The translations under genes and the position numbers were made by a program. Below the pieces are notes generated by a model. The model ran no database searches. It was not told the DNA's origin and worked only from the letters and a program-made list of their open reading frames with translations. Source: Bacillota bacterium (GTDB lineage: Bacteria; Bacillota; Clostridia; Peptostreptococcales; Anaerovoracaceae). Taken from it: a DNA stretch of 10,528 nucleotides. Numbering within the stretch: position 1 is the stretch's first letter; each line of letters starts with the position of its first letter. The DNA lies in the NCBI GenBank assembly GCA_016302925.1, contig JAEDMR010000057.1, positions 1 to 10,528 of the forward strand, written 5' to 3'. This document shows, piece by piece, positions 6,115 to 10,528 of this stretch.

Positions 6115-7254
6115 TTAGATTGCACGCTTGTCTGTTTCTACCTGAGACTTATATGCACTGGTCTTTTTTACCGGCTTATACCCGTTGGCATAGTAATAGT
6201 CTCCGTGCTTCGTTACCGGAATGACCCAGTTTACCGTGTATGCCGTGTGATTCAGCACTTTCTTTTTCGTAATGAAGTTTGTCTTCGAAGTATACAGATT
6301 CTGTTCCTCCGAATACATGACAGACTGACCGAACACATTATATCCGATGAAATCGCAGGCCCGCAGCCGGTAAATGTATCCTTTGGCGCCGCTTACCCTG
6401 GTGATTTTCAGCCGGTGTGTACTCTTACTGTAGGAATATTTGCTCTTCGCCAGAGGTTTTGCCGCAGTGTAATAGGAGACCGGGCTTGAAAACCCGCTCC
6501 ATGTGTTGTCATATTTCGGATCGGTATAACGCGCTCTGATCTTATAGAAATAACGGGTATTGGCTTTCAGCTTGTTCTCATTGTCACCGTCCTGCACGGT
6601 ACCATATGTTTCATCGAAATCAGATCGGTTGGAGCCCGTGAAAGTCTTTACCAGCTTGTATCCGGAATCCTTGCTCGTCGAACGATACAGTTCATATTCC
6701 ACACTTACCTCGCGAATAATCTTAAAATCGATTTCGTTCTGGAAATAGAAAAGAGTATGGTTGGCTTTGCCCTGGGGACGGAGCGTGCTACCCGGACAGC
6801 TTTCCTTCGATGTGACTGTCATCTGGATGGTAAACCGCTTTCCTGCCAGTGCTCCCTTGACCACATCGATGTACACCTCGCACTGGCCTCCTCCGGCAGG
6901 TACAAGGGTATAGGACTGATACGGGCTGCCCGCCATAGATGCCTGCGTCACACTGACCTCCAGCACTGCCGGATCGGAAGAACTAACCGTATATCCGTCA
7001 TCCCAGTAGTTGAAGGTTTCTTTCACAGACCCTTCCATAAAGGTAAGCGCATCTCCCCACTTATCTCTGATGTTATAGCTGAATCCCTTCTCCATGGTAT
7101 CATAGCCCGGGATGGTGTTTGTCGCACTCGTAAACCGTCCCTGATACTGAATTTCCATTGCCTGTGCACTTGCCGTATGCGTCGCGCAAACGATGAAAAC
7201 AAGGATGATTGCTGCCATTGCAGCTCGCCAAATACTACTGATTGCTGCTTTCAT
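6115..7254 (-). CDS. Secreted protein with Ig-like and fibronectin-III-like domains
   Basis: The protein has 379 residues and is probably exported. An N-terminal signal peptide is visible: K2, R10, a hydrophobic core (11-24) and ATHTASAQA with an AxA-type cleavage site near residue 30-32. Residues about 85-145 (TVSSSDPAVLEV, then QCEVYIDVVKG) resemble a bacterial Ig-like strand pattern. Residues about 180-262 (YELYRSTSKDSGYKLVKTF, then ANTRYFYKIRARY) fit a fibronectin-III fold, and about 265-365 may be a second degenerate one rich in Lys, Ser and Tyr. There is no LPXTG, C-terminal TM or catalytic motif, so a secreted or wall-associated binding role is a guess. The ATG at 7254 is preceded by AGAGAGGA at good spacing, and signal-peptide logic supports it over the longer frame to 7365. 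It follows the 121-residue gene by 16 nt and ends the operon. Confidence 0.82.
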   Translation of the reverse strand: MKAAISSIWRAAMAAIILVFIVCATHTASAQAMEIQYQGRFTSATNTIPGYDTMEKGFSYNIRDKWGDALTFMEGSVKETFNYWDDGYTVSSSDPAVLEVSVTQASMAGSPYQSYTLVPAGGGQCEVYIDVVKGALAGKRFTIQMTVTSKESCPGSTLRPQGKANHTLFYFQNEIDFKIIREVSVEYELYRSTSKDSGYKLVKTFTGSNRSDFDETYGTVQDGDNENKLKANTRYFYKIRARYTDPKYDNTWSGFSSPVSYYTAAKPLAKSKYSYSKSTHRLKITRVSGAKGYIYRLRACDFIGYNVFGQSVMYSEEQNLYTSKTNFITKKKVLNHTAYTVNWVIPVTKHGDYYYANGYKPVKKTSAYKSQVETDKRAI

Positions 7255-7270
7255 GTTTTTTTCCTCTCTT

Positions 7271-7636
7271 CTATTCCTGCTGAAAATACTGCCGGATGTG
7301 TTCTTCAATGATGGAAAGGATCTGTTCCCAGCCTCCGCTGCCTTCTTCATCGGCTTCCAGTTCAAACTCGGTCAGCAGGTAGCGCCGCACTGTGGCATAA
7401 ATCTTCCTCCGGTAGTAGTCCAGAGCCTCTTCCACCGTCCGGATGCCTTCGGACTTCAGCTGACGGATGTCGTATTCGCTGTAATCCACCGTGATCTTTC
7501 CCCGCTGACGCAGGCTGCCGCCCGGTCCGCCGAAATCGCAGATGTTCAGATCCACATTGTTATAGAACGGGCTGTCCGGCAGCAGCCGGACCTTTTTCAC
7601 GCTGGTAAACGGATTTGTATCGGTCTTTTCGCTCAT
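7271..7636 (-). CDS. Hypothetical 121-residue protein
   Basis: I do not recognise the family. The protein is cytosolic-looking, with no signal peptide or TM. It has a polar N-terminus, a Gly-rich turn CDFGGPGGSLRQRGK (33-47), a short beta-like stretch (ITVDYSEYDI) and an acidic/amphipathic C-terminal half (about 65-120; VEEALDYYRRKIYATVRRYL, then EQILSIIEEHIRQYF) predicted helical. The start is supported by GAGGA about 6 nt upstream of ATG 7636. It sits 16 nt before the secreted Ig/FN3-like gene and 48 nt after the one-TM protein gene, so it likely belongs to the same operon. An adaptor or chaperone role for a secreted partner is possible but unsupported. Confidence 0.72.
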   Translation of the reverse strand: MSEKTDTNPFTSVKKVRLLPDSPFYNNVDLNICDFGGPGGSLRQRGKITVDYSEYDIRQLKSEGIRTVEEALDYYRRKIYATVRRYLLTEFELEADEEGSGGWEQILSIIEEHIRQYFQQE

Positions 7637-7669
7637 AATGTTTCCTCGCAGTCACGTTTTCTTAACTGC

Positions 7670-7678
7670 AGTATAACA
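7670..7678 (-). promoter_or_regulatory. Possible internal extended -10 promoter for the last two genes of the PadR operon
   Basis: On the minus strand TGTTATACT (7678-7670) is an extended -10 element in the 48-nt gap upstream of the 121-residue gene. The matching -35 position reads AAGTCA, a poor fit. It may give a second, PadR-independent transcript. Confidence 0.35.
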
Positions 7679-7684
7679 CAGAAT

Positions 7685-8377
7685 CTACGAAATGACTTCA
7701 TTTATTTTTTCTGCGATGAAAACCATCCGCTCCGGGGAAAGCCGGTATTCATATGTCACACCGTCTATGACAGTCGGCTTGGACTCTTCCCGCAGCACTT
7801 CCCCGGTGTCCAGATTCACCTCAAAATAAACTTCTGCGTCTGCCATGCTCACCGGCATTTCATTGAAATACACGCTTACCTTCAGCACCGAATCCCGTTT
7901 CAGCGCTTCTGCGCCGCAAGCCGGTTCAAGCTCTGTAAACATGCTGGAAATCACATCAGCCGAAAGTTCCGCAAAATCTGCACCCTTCACGATATTTTTT
8001 TGGTCGACGGGCAGTTTCTCCGGCTTCGGTTCGCTGGACCAGGCACTGCCGCAGGCTTCCCATTTCAGCAGGTTTTCCCGCTGCAGAAATACCGTGACTT
8101 CATAGCGGCACCCGTTCTTCGCATTTCGGCAGAGAATGGCATCTTTTTTCTGTATGCCGTCTGTTTCATAGGTTCTGACTGCGCAGATTTCCCCGTTGCC
8201 GAACATGTTATTCCGACACCATTCTTCCGCCGCCTTCTCCGGGGTATGGTCTGCTGCATATCCCCTGGCCAGCAGGAAAGACACGACGAGAAGAAAACAT
8301 GCAGCGAACAGATTTTGCACAGCGGCCTGTCTGCGGGATCGTTTGTGCGTTCGGAAAAATTGTTTCAGCTTCTTCAT
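7685..8377 (-). CDS. Single-TM membrane protein with six extracytoplasmic cysteines
   Basis: The protein has 230 residues and I do not recognise a named family. A basic N-terminus (MKKLKQFFRTHKRSRR) precedes one hydrophobic segment (about 20-38), giving an N-in topology with a large outside domain. That domain carries C54, C65, C83, C90, C109 and C154, enough for three disulfides, and a beta-rich C-terminus with VSVYFNEMPVSMADAEVYFE (167-186) and NLDTGEVLREES (188-199). The last element resembles IDLATGEVLS at the end of the preceding gene product, as in PepSY-like modules where an acidic turn links strands. The start ATG overlaps the stop of the HAAS gene as ATGA, so the two are translationally coupled and probably act together. 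Function is unknown; an envelope sensor or inhibitor is inferred from context. Confidence 0.78.
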   Translation of the reverse strand: MKKLKQFFRTHKRSRRQAAVQNLFAACFLLVVSFLLARGYAADHTPEKAAEEWCRNNMFGNGEICAVRTYETDGIQKKDAILCRNAKNGCRYEVTVFLQRENLLKWEACGSAWSSEPKPEKLPVDQKNIVKGADFAELSADVISSMFTELEPACGAEALKRDSVLKVSVYFNEMPVSMADAEVYFEVNLDTGEVLREESKPTVIDGVTYEYRLSPERMVFIAEKINEVIS

Positions 8378-9111
8378 GAAAGCACCTCCCCGGTCGCAAG
8401 GTCGATGGTAAAAGAGAAGACCTCGCCGAATTTGTCATAACAGAACTCGGCAGTTTTCGTATCCTGCGGGAAACGCTCGTAGGTGAGCAGATGCACCCCG
8501 ACACGGTTTCCCTCTTCGTCCACGCCGGTATGGTGCTCTGCCATGGATGCGCCTTCCCCGCTGCAGCGAATTTCCAGAATATTGCTTGTCAGGGAGCATA
8601 CGCCCCGGCTGGTGAGAATCACCACCAGCCGGCCGTCATACCTGTCGTATGCTATCTTCCGGAAGATGATGTCCGTATCTGCAATCGTCACAGTCCGGTC
8701 CGGCTCCCAGTGATACAGAATATCTCCGGACAGATTGTACTCCGGATTATAATGCTCAGACAGGTTTTCATAGGTTTGTTCCAGATCAAGCGGCGTATTG
8801 CCGGTCAGATTTTTTTCTGCCTGCTGGTCCATCCACCCGTAGAGCAGGATTCCTGCGGTCAGAAGTATTGCTATGAGCAGGATTGTCCAGCTTCCCATCC
8901 AGAGCCATCCGAGCCATGGTTTATGCTGCCGATTCAGCTGAATGCCCAGTTCTTTCGGGTCACCCATTGCTTCCAGCAACATGTCTTCCGTCATGCCGTC
9001 TTCTTCTATACGGTCCTCCATGTGCTCGCTGAGTTCCTGCCGGATCTTTTTCCGATCCGGCGTGAACCGGATCTGTCGAAGGACTTCTTCCATCCACTTT
9101 TCTTTCTCCAT
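8374..9111 (-). CDS. HAAS-domain (DUF1700-like) single-TM signalling protein
   Basis: The protein has 245 residues. The cytosolic N-terminus (1-62, MEKEKWMEEVLRQIRFTPDR through LGIQLNRQHKPW) matches the HTH-associated alpha-helical signalling (HAAS) / permease-prefix pattern: an amphipathic helix, a KxIRQELSEHMEDRIEE-type helix (about 21-37), then MTEDMLLEAMGDPKELG. A TM helix follows (about 68-91) and then an extracytoplasmic domain of about 150 residues with no recognised fold, ending IDLATGEVLS. HAAS proteins are typically encoded next to PadR regulators and are thought to modulate them from the membrane. Here padR ends only 3 nt upstream, exactly that arrangement. The start has no clear Shine-Dalgarno, consistent with coupling to padR. 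The family call is from pattern recognition. The signal sensed is unknown. Confidence 0.85.
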   Translation of the reverse strand: MEKEKWMEEVLRQIRFTPDRKKIRQELSEHMEDRIEEDGMTEDMLLEAMGDPKELGIQLNRQHKPWLGWLWMGSWTILLIAILLTAGILLYGWMDQQAEKNLTGNTPLDLEQTYENLSEHYNPEYNLSGDILYHWEPDRTVTIADTDIIFRKIAYDRYDGRLVVILTSRGVCSLTSNILEIRCSGEGASMAEHHTGVDEEGNRVGVHLLTYERFPQDTKTAEFCYDKFGEVFSFTIDLATGEVLS

Positions 9112-9114
9112 ACG

Positions 9115-9459
9115 CTACACCGCAGACAGCTTACTGCCCAGAATCACCTTATTCACCGCACTGCTGAAAACATTCCACTGTTCTGTTTCGTCGGCCAGTG
9201 CTTCCAGCCCTGCCGGTGTGATATGATAGTACTTCCGTTCCTTGCCGGAGTCTGCCTTCTGCCGGTAGGCTGTGACCAGCCCGTCGTTTTCCAGCTTGTG
9301 AAGCACCGGATACAGTGACCCCTCCTTGAACTGGAACGTGGCGCCGGACCGTTCCTCCAGCGTCTTGATCATTTCGTAACCGTAGCAGTCCTTTTCTTCC
9401 AACAGGGTCAGCACCAGAAGCACGGTGCTGCCGCCTACCAGACCTTTATCCATTTTCAT
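9115..9459 (-). CDS. PadR-family winged-helix transcriptional regulator
   Basis: This is a DNA-binding regulator of 114 residues, typical of small (PadR-s1/s2-like) members. The winged helix is clear: DCYGYEMIKTLEERS (24-38), FKEGSLYPVLHKLENDGLV (44-62, the recognition helix and the family's best-known stretch) and RKYYHITPAGLEAL (75-88, the wing). A short C-terminal helix (about 90-110) would dimerise. The start is set by AAGGAGGGG (minus strand, 9473-9465), with AGGAGG seven nt from ATG 9459; the longer frame to 9480 would start before the ribosome-binding site. PadR proteins usually repress their own operon and often neighbouring multidrug ABC exporters. Both are plausible here: a palindrome overlaps its promoter, and an ABC exporter gene lies upstream in the same direction. 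The effector is unknown. Confidence 0.95.
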   Translation of the reverse strand: MKMDKGLVGGSTVLLVLTLLEEKDCYGYEMIKTLEERSGATFQFKEGSLYPVLHKLENDGLVTAYRQKADSGKERKYYHITPAGLEALADETEQWNVFSSAVNKVILGSKLSAV

Positions 9460-9506
9460 ATAATCCCCTCCTTGATGCATATTGCTTTCGACGCTTTGCC
9501 ATCACA

Positions 9507-9529
9507 GCACCGCGGCACCGTCGCGGCAC
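9507..9529 (-). promoter_or_regulatory. GC-rich hairpin in the padR mRNA leader
   Basis: On the minus-strand RNA GUGCCGCG (9529-9522) pairs with CGCGGUGC (9514-9507) around a 7-nt loop. It is enclosed by a weaker stem GCUUU-ACGC/GCGU-AAAGC (about 9540-9484). The leader is about 110 nt from the predicted start. The same arms read on DNA as two direct copies of the 8-mer CGCGGCAC-type motif. Confidence 0.5.
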
Positions 9530-9545
9530 GGCGTTAAAGCGGATA

Positions 9546-9598
9546 CATAGTTCATCTAGGTATCTTTCTTGTGTCCTATTATACCTAGATAATCTATG
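9546..9598. promoter_or_regulatory. Extended interrupted palindrome over the padR promoter: probable PadR operator
   Basis: The arms are CATAG (9546-9550), a 3-nt gap and ATCTAGGTAT (9554-9563), mirrored by ATACCTAGAT (9581-9590), a 3-nt gap and CTATG (9594-9598). Everything is symmetric about position 9572. The right arm covers the spacer and the -10, and the left arm lies just downstream of the start, so binding would block RNA polymerase. That PadR binds it is inferred. Confidence 0.75.
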
Positions 9599-9606
9599 CA
9601 TGTCAA
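9578..9606 (-). promoter_or_regulatory. Perfect-consensus sigma-A promoter of the padR operon
   Basis: On the minus strand: TTGACA (9606-9601), a 17-nt spacer, TATAAT (9583-9578). All twelve hexamer bases match consensus. The predicted start is near 9571. Such a strong promoter next to an operator is typical of a tightly repressed operon. Confidence 0.92.
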
Positions 9607-9647
9607 CCAATATTTTTCGGAGATGCGTTACAATATTTATAGAAAAC

Positions 9648-9690
9648 AAAAAATGACGCAAATATATAATGGTCAAAGGCATTTGCGTCA
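9648..9690 (-). terminator. Intrinsic terminator of the ABC exporter transcript
   Basis: Read on the minus strand, TGACGCAAAT (9690-9681) pairs perfectly with ATTTGCGTCA (9663-9654) around a 17-nt loop. Six T (9653-9648) and then GTTTTC follow. It lies upstream of the padR promoter and would insulate that operon. Confidence 0.72.
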
Positions 9691-9873
9691 CTCAGATTTT
9701 ATTCTATCATCATTTTTTCGTGATCCAGCAGTAATTTTGGATGATATTTCGGTCAAATTGCTCAAAACAAGGATGTTTTCTGCCTGATCAGGCTGATTTT
9801 CTGCAATGAATACTGAAAAATCAGCCTGCACATGACGCAAAAGTCATTTTCAGAGATCGATTTGCGTCATTTT
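9650..9873. repeat. MITE-like nested inverted repeats with 14-bp perfect ends
   Basis: AAAATGACGCAAAT (9650-9663) and ATTTGCGTCATTTT (9860-9873) are perfect 14-bp inverted ends about 224 bp apart. Two inner copies of the same motif (ATTTGCGTCA 9681-9690 and ATGACGCAAA 9832-9841) make each end a hairpin. No target-site duplication is obvious and there is no transposase, so a mobile origin is only a hypothesis. Confidence 0.6.
9789..9828. repeat. 12-bp inverted repeat inside the 9650-9873 element
   Basis: CAGGCTGATTTT (9789-9800) pairs with AAAATCAGCCTG (9817-9828), with a 16-nt loop. It overlaps a perfect 12-bp palindrome GCCTGATCAGGC (9782-9793), so two alternative folds compete. No T-tract follows on either strand. 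Confidence 0.7.
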
Positions 9874-9877
9874 CACG

Positions 9878-9893
9878 TGTCAGGCTGTCAGGC
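9878..9893. repeat. Exact tandem 8-mer TGTCAGGC x2
   Basis: TGTCAGGC at 9878-9885 is repeated directly at 9886-9893. It begins 4 bases outside the right end of the inverted-repeat element. Confidence 0.75.
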
Positions 9894-9938
9894 AGTTCCC
9901 ACCGTTCCAGGTAAATCGGCAGTTACAGACTGGCACGC

Positions 9939-10528
9939 CTACTCCAGCTCAAATGCGCCGGTGTAGAGCTGGTAGTACCGGCCTTTTTCGGCCATCAGGT
10001 GTTCGTGGTTGCCTCGCTCGATGATACGCCCCTGATCCATGACCATAATCACATCTGCATTCTGAATCGTGGAAAGGCGATGGGCGATGACGAAGACGGT
10101 TCGGCCCTTCATCAGATTATCCATGCCCCGCTGCACGATGGCTTCGGTTCTGGTATCGATGGAGGATGTTGCTTCATCCAGAATCATCACCGGCGGATCG
10201 GCCACGGCTGCCCGGGCGATGGAAAGGAGCTGCCGCTGGCCCTGGGACAGACCGGATCCGTCACCTTCCAACACGGTATCATAACCGTCCGGCAGCATAC
10301 GGATGAATCCGTCTGCGTTGGCCAGTTTCGCTGCGGCGATACAATCCTCATCGGTGGCGTTCAGCCGTCCGTAACGGATATTCTCCATGACGGTGCCGGT
10401 GAACAGGTTGACGTCCTGCAGAACCACGCCCAGAGACCGGCGAAGGTCTTCTTTCCGGATCTTGTTGATGTGGATCCCGTCATAGCGGATCTTTCCGTCA
10501 TCGATGTCATAGAACCGGTTGATCAGAT
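9939..10528 (-). CDS. ABC exporter (ABCB/MdlB-like), C-terminal part of nucleotide-binding domain
   Basis: The last 195 residues are visible and the frame runs off the right edge. It begins just after the Walker A position (LINRFYDIDDG). Seen in order: Q-loop VVLQDVNLFTGT (Q37), signature LSQGQRQLL (93-101), Walker B PPVMILDEATSSIDT (111-125, with D117 and catalytic E118), and H-loop VIAHRLST (H149). Every catalytic element after Walker A is intact, so this NBD should hydrolyse ATP. The layout is that of fused TMD-NBD multidrug or lipid exporters, which in Bacillota are commonly heterodimers encoded as adjacent pairs; the substrate cannot be inferred. The LSQGQ signature differs from LSGGQ at one position, a known variant. 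It is followed by a terminator and then the padR promoter, so PadR could control it, but no PadR site for it is visible here. Confidence 0.95.
   Translation of the reverse strand, partial: LINRFYDIDDGKIRYDGIHINKIRKEDLRRSLGVVLQDVNLFTGTVMENIRYGRLNATDEDCIAAAKLANADGFIRMLPDGYDTVLEGDGSGLSQGQRQLLSIARAAVADPPVMILDEATSSIDTRTEAIVQRGMDNLMKGRTVFVIAHRLSTIQNADVIMVMDQGRIIERGNHEHLMAEKGRYYQLYTGAFELE

Larger units (their letters stand above)
9607..9938. other. Non-coding interval rich in inverted repeats
   Basis: No supported gene lies between the ABC exporter stop and the padR promoter. The short open frames here are not conserved-looking and run through repeats. It holds the TGACGCAAA inverted-repeat pairs, a central hairpin, an 8-bp tandem repeat, and at the padR side two copies of CAATATTT (9608-9615 and 9631-9638). 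Confidence 0.7.

Noticed and set aside
7193..8440. 415-codon plus-strand open frame spanning three minus-strand genes
   Set aside because: It runs antisense across well-spaced genes with ribosome-binding sites and a TM protein. Its Cys/Phe/His-rich translation is typical of a shadow frame.
8491..9318. 275-codon plus-strand open frame opposite the HAAS and padR genes
   Set aside because: The opposite strand encodes clear PadR and HAAS motifs, and there is no ribosome-binding site for the plus-strand frame.
9446..9691. 81-codon minus-strand frame upstream of padR
   Set aside because: It spans the terminator, the promoter and the operator and has no ribosome-binding site. It starts inside the repeat element.
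9596..9787. 63-codon plus-strand frame in the repeat-rich interval
   Set aside because: It has no ribosome-binding site or promoter and runs through inverted repeats.
9650..9873. Insertion sequence or phage attachment site
   Set aside because: There is no transposase or integrase in the window and no obvious target duplication, so it is reported only as a repeat with a mobile-element hypothesis.
1..10528. tRNA, rRNA or known riboswitch
   Set aside because: No cloverleaf-like sequence with GGTTCRA-type T-arm, no rRNA stretches and no riboswitch core that I recognise on either strand.

Overview
The window looks like a stretch of a moderately GC-rich, low-oxygen Bacillota chromosome, probably class Clostridia (Lachnospiraceae or Eubacteriales-like). 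The evidence is strong AGGAGG ribosome-binding sites, consensus sigma-A promoters, U-tract hairpin terminators, a ferredoxin-type aldo/keto reductase, a PadR/HAAS gene pair, and an FHA-fused RodA next to a class B PBP. This placement is inference from gene content. I see no rRNA, tRNA, CRISPR array, transposase or phage gene.

Region 1 (1-3720, minus strand) reads from right to left: an APC-family amino-acid permease, an FHA-domain/RodA-type SEDS glycosyltransferase fusion, and the first 106 residues of a class B penicillin-binding protein. The SEDS and PBP genes overlap by ATGA, so a glycan polymerase and its transpeptidase partner are translationally coupled. The FHA domain suggests control by Ser/Thr phosphorylation. 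Only 83 bases separate the permease stop from the chosen SEDS start, and I see no terminator there, so all three may be co-transcribed.

Region 2 (3658-5009, plus strand) holds an aldo/keto reductase with two C-terminal [4Fe-4S]-type cysteine motifs, closed by a textbook terminator. Its promoter and the permease promoter fire in opposite directions and share one self-complementary -35 hexamer (TTGCAA).

Region 3 (5034-6096, plus strand) is one gene fusing an N-terminal helix-turn-helix to a Uma2 (DUF820, PD-(D/E)XK-like) domain. Its promoter is embedded in about five degenerate 10-bp direct repeats, which could be an operator for the protein itself.

Region 4 (6115-9606, minus strand) reads from right to left: a PadR regulator, a HAAS-domain membrane protein, a one-TM protein with six extracytoplasmic cysteines, an unrecognised 121-residue protein, and a secreted Ig-like/FN3-like protein. 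Spacing is tight (3-nt gap, ATGA overlap, 48 nt, 16 nt). The padR promoter is a perfect TTGACA-N17-TATAAT and sits inside a long symmetric interrupted palindrome, a strong candidate for an autoregulatory operator. This is the most likely place for an undescribed system: a PadR-controlled envelope sensing or secretion module whose last four products have no clear function.

Region 5 (9607-9938) is non-coding. It contains nested inverted repeats built on TGACGCAAA, with 14-bp perfect ends about 224 bp apart. One hairpin forms a good terminator for the gene to its right. That gene (9939 to the window end, minus strand) is the C-terminal nucleotide-binding domain of an ABC exporter.
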